DNA of 64,000 nucleotides, taken from the NCBI GenBank assembly GCA_964475595.1, contig CAYYXG010000007.1, positions 1-64,000 of the forward strand, in the 5' to 3' direction. How positions within the stretch are numbered: position 1 is the first letter of the stretch; the number at the start of each line of letters is the position of its first letter. The stretch comes from RGEC01 sp964475595 (lineage in GTDB: Bacteria > Bacteroidota > Bacteroidia > NS11-12g > UBA955). The notes under the pieces are model-generated. The model made no database searches and had not been told where the DNA came from. It saw only the letters and a list, made by a program, of their open reading frames with translations. A program made the translations under genes and the position numbers. Below are positions 16,423 through 26,300 of the stretch, one piece after another.

Positions 16423-16890
16423 ATGTTAGACTCCATCAATCATCTTACAGCCGAAGAACAACAAATTGTTACCCTTTCACCCATTTATGTCAGTTTGCTC
16501 ATTGCAGGTGCCGATGGCCATTTTGATACAGACGAGAAAAAAAGAGTCGTTGAGCTTGTTCATACAAAAACGTTTTCTGAAAGGGCGGAGATGCAAACGC
16601 TTTTCAAACAACTTAGTACCGATGTGGAAGGTCAGGTCAGAATGTTAATTTCATCACTTCCCGAGCATACAGCCGAGAGAAATCAGTTGCTTAGCGATTT
16701 AATAGCACGCCTGAACGATATTCTGCCAAAACTTGATCCCAATTTTGCCGTACAGCTATACAACAGTCTCAGGCAATTTGCCCACTATATCGCCATCGCC
16801 GATGGTGGCTGGTGGGTTATTTCTGCGGTTTCAGATTCAGAAAAACCCTTCGTTAAACTGCCTATGCTGAACGTACCACAAGCACAATGA
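16423..16890 (+). CDS. TerB-like acidic helical protein, unknown function
   Basis: A 155-residue, mostly alpha-helical soluble protein. LLIAGADGHFDTDEKKRV (about 25-42) has the acidic metal-binding-like loop seen in TerB-fold proteins (ADG.fd..E), and a second ADGG stretch follows near residue 126, as if the fold contains two related halves. No enzymatic motif. TerB resemblance does not imply tellurite resistance. Its stop overlaps the accC start by 4 nt (ATGA), so it is translationally coupled to the biotin carboxylase. Confidence 0.6.
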   Translation: MLDSINHLTAEEQQIVTLSPIYVSLLIAGADGHFDTDEKKRVVELVHTKTFSERAEMQTLFKQLSTDVEGQVRMLISSLPEHTAERNQLLSDLIARLNDILPKLDPNFAVQLYNSLRQFAHYIAIADGGWWVISAVSDSEKPFVKLPMLNVPQAQ

Positions 16891-18395
16891 GTTTGTTTAA
16901 AAAAATATTGGTTGCCAACCGCGGAGAAATAGCCATCAGGGTTATGAGAACGTGCAGAGAGTTGGGTATTCCCACGGTCGCTGTTTATTCAGAAGCCGAT
17001 AAAAATGCCATTCATGTTCGTTTTGCAGACGAGGCCTTTTGCATAGGCTCTGCCGCTTCTTCAGACAGCTATTTGCGCCAGGATCGAATATTGGAGGTAA
17101 TCAAGAAAACCGGTGCCGATGCCGTGCACCCCGGTTATGGCTTTCTGAGCGAAAATGCCACTTTTGCCCGTTTGTTGCGTGAAAATGGAATTACCCTTAT
17201 TGGGCCTTCCCCCGAAAGCATGGATATGATGGGGGATAAAATTCGCAGTAAGCAGGCCGTGGAAAAATATGGTGTCCCCTTGGTGCCCGGTATTAATGAT
17301 GCCATTACTGACGACACAGCGGCATTACAAATCGCAAAAAACGTGGGATTTCCAGTGTTGGTAAAAGCCAGTGCAGGCGGAGGCGGCAAAGGCATGCGGG
17401 TGGTTTATGATGAAAGTGAATTCGCCCAGGCCGTGCAGACTGCCCGTAGCGAGGCCAAAAGCGCTTTTGGTGATGATAGTGTTTTTATCGAGAAATATGT
17501 GAGTGGGCCACGACACATCGAATTTCAGATTATGGCCGATTCCCATGGCAATGTTTGCCATCTCTTTGAGCGTGAATGCAGTATACAGCGTCGCCACCAA
17601 AAGCTGGTAGAGGAAGCCCCCAGTGCTGTGCTCAATCCCGAATTGCGTCAGAAAATGGGTGAAGCTGCCGTGAATGTAGCCAAGGCATGCCAATACAGTG
17701 GCGCCGGCACCGTAGAGTTTTTACTCGGTGATGATGGTAATTTTTATTTCCTGGAAATGAATACCCGCTTGCAGGTCGAACACCCGGTTACAGAATGCAT
17801 AACCGGACTGGACTTGGTTAAAGAACAAATCAGGGTCGCTTCCGGATTGCCATTGGGTTTCAGCCAGAATGATCTGAAAATGAATGGACATGCCGTGGAA
17901 TTGCGTGTCTGTGCCGAAGATCCCCGCAACAACTTTTTGCCCAGCGTGGGTACAATCATGGATTATGCCATACCCAAAGGGCCCGGTATCAGGGTGGATG
18001 ATTGCATGGAACCAGGCATGGAGATCCCCATTTACTATGACAATATGATAGCCAAACTGATTGCTTGGGGTGAGGATCGAGAATCCGCCATCACCAGACT
18101 TATCAGGGCCATCGATGAATACAGTATTACCGGCATTGAAACAACACTGGACTTCGGAAAATTTGTACTCAATCACCCCGATTTCAGGGCCGGTAAGTTT
18201 GATACCCACTTTATTGCCAAACACTTTAATCCTGAGGAACAAACCGGTGAACCTTTGTCAACCGAAGAACATCGTGCAGCTGCCATGGCCGCAGCGGCAT
18301 TTTTTCAGGGAGCCAATTCTGCTGCTGCAGAAATGAAACACATTTCTCCTGCAGAAAACTTATGGCTTAAAAACCGTAAAAAATATCTATCCTAA
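16887..18395 (+). CDS. accC: biotin carboxylase (acetyl-CoA/acyl-CoA carboxylase subunit)
   Basis: A 502-residue ATP-grasp biotin carboxylase that carboxylates biotin on its carrier protein with bicarbonate and ATP. NRGEIA (11-16) opens the pre-ATP-grasp domain, with HPGYGFLSEN following. The glycine-rich ATP loop SAGGGGKGMR is near 160-170, ECSIQRRHQK and the EMNTRLQVEHPVTE catalytic stretch follow, and the biotin-carboxylase C-terminal domain ends about 445. The final 50 residues (AAAMAAAAFFQ...) extend past the usual AccC length of about 450 and carry no biotin-attachment MKM motif, so a separate BCCP is needed; none is in view. It could serve acetyl-CoA or propionyl-CoA carboxylase. It is coupled to the TerB-like gene upstream (4-nt overlap) and followed 11 nt later by a dehydrogenase. 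Confidence 0.9.
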   Translation: MSLFKKILVANRGEIAIRVMRTCRELGIPTVAVYSEADKNAIHVRFADEAFCIGSAASSDSYLRQDRILEVIKKTGADAVHPGYGFLSENATFARLLRENGITLIGPSPESMDMMGDKIRSKQAVEKYGVPLVPGINDAITDDTAALQIAKNVGFPVLVKASAGGGGKGMRVVYDESEFAQAVQTARSEAKSAFGDDSVFIEKYVSGPRHIEFQIMADSHGNVCHLFERECSIQRRHQKLVEEAPSAVLNPELRQKMGEAAVNVAKACQYSGAGTVEFLLGDDGNFYFLEMNTRLQVEHPVTECITGLDLVKEQIRVASGLPLGFSQNDLKMNGHAVELRVCAEDPRNNFLPSVGTIMDYAIPKGPGIRVDDCMEPGMEIPIYYDNMIAKLIAWGEDRESAITRLIRAIDEYSITGIETTLDFGKFVLNHPDFRAGKFDTHFIAKHFNPEEQTGEPLSTEEHRAAAMAAAAFFQGANSAAAEMKHISPAENLWLKNRKKYLS

Positions 18396-18406
18396 CCTCA
18401 ACTGGC

Positions 18407-19357
18407 GTGAATACAAATTCCCATGCCGTTTTCATTGCGGATGATTTTCACCCTGATCTCATGCATCGACTTGAGCAGAACAGCATTCCATTTGTATACG
18501 CTCCCATGGCCAATCGGGCTGAAATTATCACACAATTGCATCAAGGGTATCATGGGTTGGTTATTCGCTCCAAAACCCCGGTGGATGAAGAAATACTCAT
18601 GGCTTCAACACAATTAAAATGGGTGGCCCGTGGTGGTTCAGGCATGGATAATATTGATGTAGATTCTGCAAAACGGTTGGGGGTGGAAGTGTTTAATGCG
18701 GCTGCTGCCAATGCAGATTCTGTGGCAGAACACACCCTGGGTATGCTGCTTGCATTATTGCATAATCTGGCCCGCGCCGATGCCGAAGTTCGAAAACGAT
18801 TGTGGCGCAGAGAAGAAAACCGCGGCACAGAACTGAAGGGCAAGACCGTGGGCATTATCGGTTATGGAAATACTGGAACTGCCGTAGCTGAGCGACTTCA
18901 TGGCTTTGGTGTTACGGTGATTGCCTACGATAAATATAAGAAAAATTTTGGAAATAATCAAGTAAAAGAGGTGGATTTGGAGTCCATTCAGCGGAATTCT
19001 GATGTCATTACGTTGCATGTCCCCTTGACCGAAGAAACCCGATACATGGTAGATGCTGCCTTTATTGGCGAATGCAAAAGGCCTTTTTATCTCCTCAATC
19101 TCAGCCGTGGAGAAGTGGTGAAAACCATCGACGTGATTTCCGCTATGGAAAATAACCATATTGCCGGTTTTGCAGCGGATGTGCTGGAAAATGAGCAAAT
19201 TCATCAATTTTCCGTTACGGAAAATGCCTGGTTTGATCCGTTAATCCAACAGGCTAGAACCGTGCTTTCCCCTCACATTGGTGGATGGAGTTACCAAAGT
19301 TATCAAAAAATATCCCAGGTACTGGCAGATGAGATTTGCTCCAGAATGTCATTATAG
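18407..19357 (+). CDS. D-isomer-specific 2-hydroxyacid dehydrogenase (SerA-like)
   Basis: A 316-residue NAD-dependent dehydrogenase. The Rossmann loop GIIGYGNTGTAVAERL (about 147-162) with downstream Asp (AYDKY) binds NAD. Arg (LNLSRGEVV), Glu (ADVLENE) and the SPHIGGWS histidine form the family's catalytic Arg-Glu-His set. Substrate-domain motif ARGGSGMDNIDV matches phosphoglycerate dehydrogenases, but there is no regulatory ACT domain. The best start is GTG at 18407, because the first in-frame ATG (codon 19) would remove the first beta strand (AVFIADDF). It follows accC by 11 nt. Substrate could be 3-phosphoglycerate or another 2-hydroxyacid. Confidence 0.85.
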   Translation: MNTNSHAVFIADDFHPDLMHRLEQNSIPFVYAPMANRAEIITQLHQGYHGLVIRSKTPVDEEILMASTQLKWVARGGSGMDNIDVDSAKRLGVEVFNAAAANADSVAEHTLGMLLALLHNLARADAEVRKRLWRREENRGTELKGKTVGIIGYGNTGTAVAERLHGFGVTVIAYDKYKKNFGNNQVKEVDLESIQRNSDVITLHVPLTEETRYMVDAAFIGECKRPFYLLNLSRGEVVKTIDVISAMENNHIAGFAADVLENEQIHQFSVTENAWFDPLIQQARTVLSPHIGGWSYQSYQKISQVLADEICSRMSL

Positions 19358-19459
19358 TGTAAATCGGGTTCATCTAATGTCACAGTTTTGTTGCTTTCGA
19401 TTTATAAATCAATCTTTTTGTCAGAAAAACAGCAGGTTTTTGCCACCTTTGATTATGGG

Positions 19460-19491
19460 TTTGTTAAATCGTTGAATTTTGGGTAAACTTG
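19460..19491 (+). promoter_or_regulatory. promoter of the TonB receptor operon
   Basis: TTTG at 19460-19463, 20-nt spacer, then TAAACTTG at 19484-19491 (one base from TAnnTTTG). It implies a leader of about 45 nt before the ATG at 19543. The rest of the 185-nt intergenic stretch shows nothing else that I can name. Confidence 0.5.
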
Positions 19492-19542
19492 CAAACGAAA
19501 GACCGAATTGAAAACGGCTTCCAATGATTAAAAAAAAGACCT

Positions 19543-22500
19543 ATGAACAGAACCATACTTAAGTTTCTCTTTGTAACCATTCTCAGTCTCAGTGCTGCTG
19601 CAGCGGTTGCACAGACCAGTTTTGCGGATTTTCGTGTGAAGGTGACATTTAAAGGGGCTCCCGTTTCAGGTGCCGTTATCAAAATGTCGAAAAATGAAAT
19701 TTTGGCCAAAACAGACACCACCGACAGTGATGGGTATTGCGTGTTCCAGACCCTGGATCCCGGTACCTATGAAATGGAAGTGGAAAAAGGGGGCTTCAAT
19801 CCTGTAAAAAGAGAACTCACGCTGACTGTGGGTTTGAATGATCAGCAGGAAGTCTCATTGACCCAGGGAATGGGTACGCTGGTGATTACCGGTGTTGCCA
19901 AGAAAACTCCGGTGGACCTCATGAAAAATGAACGTGGCGTATCTAATAGGCAGCTTTTGCAGGGTAGTCAGCGTGGCGTAAATGCAGTAGTTTCCACCAA
20001 CTCAGCCATTGTTGCAACAAGGCAGGGTATTTCTGTAAGGGGTACCCGGGCGGATGGTAACGGAACTTTCATTGATGGTATGCGTGCCATTGGTGGCGGT
20101 GCTATTCCTACACTTGGAACCGAAGCCATTGCTGCCAACATTGGCGGTATTCAGGCCATGTACGGTGACCTGACCGGAGGAGCTTTCAATTATACTTCAC
20201 GGGGTGCAACTGCCAAACTGGTTACCGCCATGGAAGCGGTTACTTCGCAAGGTCTTGATCCCTTCGGATTTAATACCTTGGAAGGATTCGTTTCAGGACC
20301 CATCTGGAAAAAGAAGTACAAAGATGAAACGGGTACTACCAAAGAATTGGTAAAGCTTGGGTTTGTGTTGAATGGTAATGTGGGTTATTTCAAAGATCCC
20401 AACCCCACCCGCACCGGCGTATTTGTGGTTAAGGAAGATAAGCTACGCGAAATGGAAGAGAATCCACTGATATTTACGCCTAACGGATTCGTTCATCGCG
20501 GTTCTTACCTGCGTGAAAGCGATTTTGAACGCCTTAAAGCCAGACCCAATTCGCCTTTGTATCAGGGCAATATGTATGGTAAACTGGAATTCAGACCCAA
20601 CAACCAAATCATGGTAACCGGCTATGCATCTTACTTCTATAGCCAAGGACTGGCAGCCAGCAATTCCATCATGAATTTCAAGAATAATGCCCGGGGCGAT
20701 AATGCCACCTTCCGCAGTTACTTGCAATTTACCCAAAACTTTAAAGTAGATAAAAACAGCAGTATCAAGAGTGCTTATTACACTGCACGCTTGGAATATC
20801 AGGATGTGAACGGTATGGGGCGTGATGCAAACCACCTTAATAGTATTTTTGATTATGGTTACGTCGGTACCTTCCAGTCCTATCCCATGCCTGTTTTTCA
20901 GTATGCCAACTATGATCAGCAACAAAACCCCAATAAAGAACCCCGTACCGTTACCGATCAGTTTGGAAATACCGTGCAGTTAAGAAATTACTGGGAGCTT
21001 GTGGGTTATGCCGATACATTAATGACATTCACGCCCAGCAACCTGAATCCACTGCGGGCTCGCTACACCCAAAATGTGTATGACTACTATGCAGAACGTG
21101 GTTTTAATGTCAGAAACTCCTCTCAGGTTATTCAGAGCCAGGGTCTGATGAATGGTTTTAACCCCAACAACGTGTATTCACTATGGGGTACGCCGGGCGG
21201 TATTACCAGCAACTTCGGCAAAAGCCAAAATCAGCGTATTTCATTGTTCGCGGTAGGTCAGATGCAGGTAAAACCCAAAACCGTGGGCGGACGTGAACGT
21301 ACCCCACATGACCTGCAGGCCGGTATTTATTATGAGCAGCAAATTTCCCGCAGTTACAACCTAGGGGCCAATGGACTATGGATCTTGATGGGGCAGTTGA
21401 TGAACCGTCACATCAGCGAACTTGACAGGGATAATCCCATTCTGAGCTATGATGCCAATGGTGTATTTACAGATACCGTTCGATATAACCGCCTGATAAA
21501 TTCTGCCGATCAGAGCAACTTTGACCGTTCTTTCCGCAATAAGTTGATTTCGCAGGGTGCCCGCGATGTGTACGGTAACCCCGTCAATGAGCGCACCTTT
21601 GTGGATATTAACAGCTACAAACCCGGTGAATTCTCTATCGACATGTTCACTGCGGATGAACTCCTGAACAATGGTAACGGATATGTAAGCTATTTCGGTT
21701 ACGATCATATGGGCAATAAAGTTTATAGAAAGCCCGCCATTGAAGAGTTTTTAAACAATCCAACCATGCGTACCATTGGCGCTTTCAGACCGGTATACAT
21801 GGCCGCTTGGTTACAGGATCAGTTCCAGTTCAAAGACCTGGTTTTCCGTCTGGGATTGCGTATGGAGAGCTATGATGCCAACCAGTTTGTGTTAAAAGAC
21901 CCATATACCTTACATCCCATTCGCACAGCAGCTGAAGTGAAGCAGATTAATGGGTTGGATATTGCCCATCCTGACAACATTGGCAGTGACTATGCGGTGT
22001 ATGTGAACGATTTGAAATCTCCAACCCGAATAGTGGGATACCGCAACGGTGACCGCTGGTATAATGCCGATGGCAGTGAACAGCGTAACCCTGAATTTTT
22101 GGCCAACCAAACTTCTAATGGCCGCATAGCTCCCTATCTGGTAGCCACCAATACCGATAGTCTGGTACTGGGTAAAGAAGCACTGCGTGACTTCATCCCC
22201 GCCCTAAACTTCCTTCCCCGTATCTGGTTTAGTTTCCCCTTGGAGCCGGGACGTAAAACATTCTATGTGAGTTATGACGTATTGGCTCAAAGGCCTAACA
22301 GTGGTGCATCCTTTCTTACTATCGACGAACTGTACTATCTAAAAAACCGTCAGGGAGCTACTATTTCTAATGGAGATCTCAAGAGCCGTGTAAAAACTGA
22401 TTATGAAGTGGGCTACAAACAGATATTTGGCCGCAAGAAGAACAAAGGTCTGGAGTTGGCTGCATCCTACTCAGAGATTCGCCGCGATTTCGGATTGTAT

Positions 22501-23295
22501 CAGATTGCACAGGGTTTCCCGGTTACTTATAATACCTTCCGTAATATCGATTTTGCAACCATCACCGGTTTCCGTGGTAATTTTGTTATGAATGAAATAG
22601 GACCGCTGAGTCTGCAAGCCAGCTACATGCTCCAGTTTGCCGATGGTACTGGTTCCAATATCAATTCTCAGGCTGCTTTGATTGCAAGTAACCAGCCTAA
22701 TCTCAGAAACGTTATCCCACTGGGTGAACTGGATATACGCCACAATGTGAAGTTATCTGCCACGTGGGAATGGGCCGGTGGCAAGGATCCAAAAACCAAA
22801 AAGAGTCTGTACAAGGGTCCAATTGTTGCAGGCAAAGAGATTTTCAAATTCACCAGCTTTAATATCATTGCCAATGCCTACAGTGGTGGTCCCTACACCC
22901 CCACTACGCGTCCTGTGCAGATTGGTGCAACTGACAGAGCCCAAATTAAGGGAGTTCCCTTTGGTGCCAGACTGCCATGGCAGCAGACACTCGATATTAA
23001 TATCACCAAAGGCTTTGCTCTGAAGCGCTCGGGCAAAGAAAATCCTTTAATTATGTCTGTGTTTGTTTGGGTTCAGAATGTGCTCAATACCCAAAATATT
23101 CTTGGAGTATATCCCTTTACAGGTCAGCCCATGGATGACGGTTTCCTCAATTCACAGGCCGGTCAGCTGCTGGTGCGCAATCAAATCGATGCCCAAAGCT
23201 ACACCGATTTGTATAAAATTTTCCTTAATTCTCAAACCGGCAATTTTGGTGCCCCCAGAAATGCCCGTATCGGCATACGTGTAAATTTTAATTAA
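19543..23295 (+). CDS. TonB-dependent outer-membrane receptor with N-terminal carboxypeptidase-like domain
   Basis: A 1,250-residue outer-membrane receptor. It has a signal peptide (1-23, AAAVAQ). A carboxypeptidase-regulatory-like beta-sandwich (about 29-110, VKVTFKGAPVSGAVI...DSDGYCVF) is followed by a TonB plug (about 120-240; VSVRGTR-type segment GISVRGTRADGNGTFIDGMR, then GGIQAMYGDLTGGAFNYTSRG) and a long beta-barrel ending in VNFN with a terminal aromatic/Asn residue suitable for BAM recognition. It takes up a bulky ligand using TonB energy; the ligand is unknown. Unlike SusC, no SusD gene is next to it. The following gene starts at its stop codon and encodes a T9SS-exported protein, then a PorV-family barrel follows, so the three are almost certainly one operon. 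Confidence 0.87.
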   Translation: MNRTILKFLFVTILSLSAAAAVAQTSFADFRVKVTFKGAPVSGAVIKMSKNEILAKTDTTDSDGYCVFQTLDPGTYEMEVEKGGFNPVKRELTLTVGLNDQQEVSLTQGMGTLVITGVAKKTPVDLMKNERGVSNRQLLQGSQRGVNAVVSTNSAIVATRQGISVRGTRADGNGTFIDGMRAIGGGAIPTLGTEAIAANIGGIQAMYGDLTGGAFNYTSRGATAKLVTAMEAVTSQGLDPFGFNTLEGFVSGPIWKKKYKDETGTTKELVKLGFVLNGNVGYFKDPNPTRTGVFVVKEDKLREMEENPLIFTPNGFVHRGSYLRESDFERLKARPNSPLYQGNMYGKLEFRPNNQIMVTGYASYFYSQGLAASNSIMNFKNNARGDNATFRSYLQFTQNFKVDKNSSIKSAYYTARLEYQDVNGMGRDANHLNSIFDYGYVGTFQSYPMPVFQYANYDQQQNPNKEPRTVTDQFGNTVQLRNYWELVGYADTLMTFTPSNLNPLRARYTQNVYDYYAERGFNVRNSSQVIQSQGLMNGFNPNNVYSLWGTPGGITSNFGKSQNQRISLFAVGQMQVKPKTVGGRERTPHDLQAGIYYEQQISRSYNLGANGLWILMGQLMNRHISELDRDNPILSYDANGVFTDTVRYNRLINSADQSNFDRSFRNKLISQGARDVYGNPVNERTFVDINSYKPGEFSIDMFTADELLNNGNGYVSYFGYDHMGNKVYRKPAIEEFLNNPTMRTIGAFRPVYMAAWLQDQFQFKDLVFRLGLRMESYDANQFVLKDPYTLHPIRTAAEVKQINGLDIAHPDNIGSDYAVYVNDLKSPTRIVGYRNGDRWYNADGSEQRNPEFLANQTSNGRIAPYLVATNTDSLVLGKEALRDFIPALNFLPRIWFSFPLEPGRKTFYVSYDVLAQRPNSGASFLTIDELYYLKNRQGATISNGDLKSRVKTDYEVGYKQIFGRKKNKGLELAASYSEIRRDFGLYQIAQGFPVTYNTFRNIDFATITGFRGNFVMNEIGPLSLQASYMLQFADGTGSNINSQAALIASNQPNLRNVIPLGELDIRHNVKLSATWEWAGGKDPKTKKSLYKGPIVAGKEIFKFTSFNIIANAYSGGPYTPTTRPVQIGATDRAQIKGVPFGARLPWQQTLDINITKGFALKRSGKENPLIMSVFVWVQNVLNTQNILGVYPFTGQPMDDGFLNSQAGQLLVRNQIDAQSYTDLYKIFLNSQTGNFGAPRNARIGIRVNFN

Positions 23296-23321
23296 TGTTC
23301 TACTTAAATTACAGAAATCCA

Positions 23322-26300
23322 ATGAAATCCAATCCAATGAAAAGTGTTTTGTTCATAGCTGCCGCCATGATGTCTCTGGCTTCTCATGCAAGACCTGACC
23401 TAGGTACATCCAGGGTAAAGCCCTCACAAAACGATGATCAGCGCCTCGTTATGTTCGCAAACACATGTGAACCTGCTTCAACCAGCGCGGATCTTGATAT
23501 TAATAATGTTAGAACCAAATTGCTGAACGGTGGCGATATGTGGTGGGATATTAACAATCCTAAATACGAAATTCCCAAGGTGACAGACCCCAATGCGGTT
23601 CGTAAGCACGCCTTGTTTTCCGGAGCCATCTGGATTGGTGGCAAAGACAATGGTGGAAGCTTAAAATTAGCCGCAATGACCTATCGTCAGCGTGGCTCAG
23701 ACTTCTGGCCGGGGCCTTTGGATACATCTACCGCATCCACTGATCCCGCGCGTTGTAAGAATTATAACCGCATGTGGAAGGTAACTCGTGATGAATTAGA
23801 ACAATTTGAAGAAAGCAAATATGTATCCCAGTCCGTTGACATTCGCGAATGGCCAGCCGGAAGAGACCGTGCTACCAAAACCGGCAACGAGTCTCGCTAT
23901 TTGGCTCCATTTAAAGATATTGATAATGACGGTGTTTATGAACCTGATCTGGGTGAACATCCGGTTCTGGATGAAAGACGCCCTGTGAGTGAGAATGGTG
24001 TTGACAGACAGCCCGATATGTTTATTTGGTGGGTTTTTAATGATCGCGGTAACATTCACTCTGAAACACAGGGTCAGCCCATTGGTGTAGAATGTCAGAC
24101 CACGGGTTTTGCTTTTGCCACCAATGATGAAGTCAACAATATGACCTTCTATACAACCAAAATCATCAACCGTGGTTTCACCACCCTGAATGATTGTTAC
24201 ATGGGTCAGTGGGTAGATGCCGATTTGGGTAACTATGCCGATGACTATGTGGGTTGTGATGTTAACCGCAGTTTGGGTTATTGCTACAATGGTGATGACG
24301 AAGATGAAGGTGTTTTGGGTTATGGATTAAATCCCCCTACTGTAGGTGTGGATTATTTTGAAGGACCAACCGATACGGCCGGAAACCAAATGGGATTGAG
24401 CCACTTTATGTATTACAATAATGATGCTGACCCCATTCGTGGTAACCCCAATTTAGCACCTCAATTTTATAACCTATTGCAGGGCAAATGGCTGGGTGGA
24501 CAAACCGTTACACGCGGTGGAACCGGTTTCGGTGGAAGTCAACCCGCCAGATACATGTTCCCTGATAATACCGATCCTGATTACCTCGGTAGTAGCTGGA
24601 CAGAAAAGTCAAGTGGAAACAAACCCGGTGATCGTCGATTTATTCAAAGTACAGGTCCTTTTGAATTGAAGCGTGGACAAGTGCAGCGTATTACCGTGGG
24701 TGTAGTATGGTCTAGAACAACCAGCGGTGGTGCCCTTGGGTCCTTAAACGTATTGAAACTGGCTTCTGATAAAGCACAGACACTCTTTAATAATAACTTT
24801 AAAATTCTGGATGGACCTAACGCCCCTGATGTTGAAATTCAGGAGCTTAACCAGGAACTGGTTCTTAAAATGCTGAACACTGGTTCGGATAAGGTAGAAG
24901 CTTATCAGGAAACGTATAAAGATGCCAACAACGAAACCAAAACTTACAAGTTTGAAGGATACTTGATCTATCAATTGAAAGACGGTACCGTAAACACGGG
25001 TGATCTTGATAATATCGACAAAGCCCGCCTATTGTTTCAGTGCGATATTAAGAATAACAGAGCGCAGATTATCAATAGAGTGTATGACCCAAAATTGGCT
25101 ACCCTCATCCCCGTAGAAAAAGTTGATGGTGCTGATAAGGGTGTACAACATAGTTATAGCATTAAAACCGATCTTTTTGCAACGGGTTCAAATACCGACC
25201 TGGTAGATTTTAAACCGTACTATTACATGGTTCTTTCTTATGCGATTATTTCGGATGACCCATTGCAGGCAGATCCAAATCAGTTTCTCGCGGGTCGCAG
25301 AAATATCAAGGTTTACCGTGCCGTGCCGCATAAAACTGAACCCGAAAATTTTGGTACCGAATTGAACAGTAAGTATGGCAGTGGGCCAAAACTGACCCGA
25401 ATTGAGGGTAGGGGAAATGGTGGTAATGTACTAGAGTTTACCAAAGAAACCATTGACCAAATTATGAAAGATGGTATCAGCAACAACCCCACATACATGG
25501 GTGGAATGGGCCCTGTAGCCGTAAAAGTTGTTGATCCGCTTAAAGTCCCTAACGCACAGTTTGAATTATATTTCAAAGAGCGTACGGCCAGTTTGGGCAC
25601 AAACCTCCGCGATTCTATGACCGCGAACTCCTATTGGGTTCTGGTGAATAAAACCAGTGGTGATACGATAGCCGCCGATACCACGATTGGTACCAAATAC
25701 GAATCACTACAAGGTCGTCGATTTGAATATCCTGCACCTGGTCAATACAGGGCCTTCAATAATGCCAATCCTAGTGTATCGTTGGCAGATTGGGGTTTAA
25801 GCATAGAAATTAATCAGGTAACAAACCCAGGTGAAAATGCTGAAGCTGATCCTTCTAACAGCATGATTTCATGGTCGGTTGAATGGGAAGACAACGGAAA
25901 ACAATGGCTGACCGCAGTGATTGACAACGATGCCCAGAGCACAGCCACCAGCGGAGCAATTTGGCAGAATTGGATTCGCTCCGGTACCAATGGCCGTGGT
26001 TCTATATTTGATGGGCATTTGCATGACTTTTCCGATGCAAATGGGGTTGTACTGGATCCGGGTCAAGCTTATGAGAGAATCTGGAACGGCAGAATTGCAC
26101 CCTATGCGTTAACAGCAAGGGCTGCGTTTAATCCCAGCAACGGACGCAATACCTATGGCTTTGCCTGGGCGAGTAATGGTTCATCAGACAACCCATTGTC
26201 TGAAGTGGCCAGCATTGAATTGGTGATAACCAAAGACAGAAGTAAATGGACTCGCTGTGCCGTAATAGAAATGTCTGATGATGAAGTAAGAAACAGCAAC

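Noticed and set aside
16423..16890. Calling the TerB-like protein a tellurite-resistance gene
   Set aside because: Only a loose fold-level resemblance; no other ter genes and the operon context is a biotin carboxylase.
23295..23351. The repeated AATCCAATGAAA around the cargo start as a regulatory repeat
   Set aside because: It is a short imperfect duplication that only creates alternative in-frame ATGs; no further structure supports a regulatory role.
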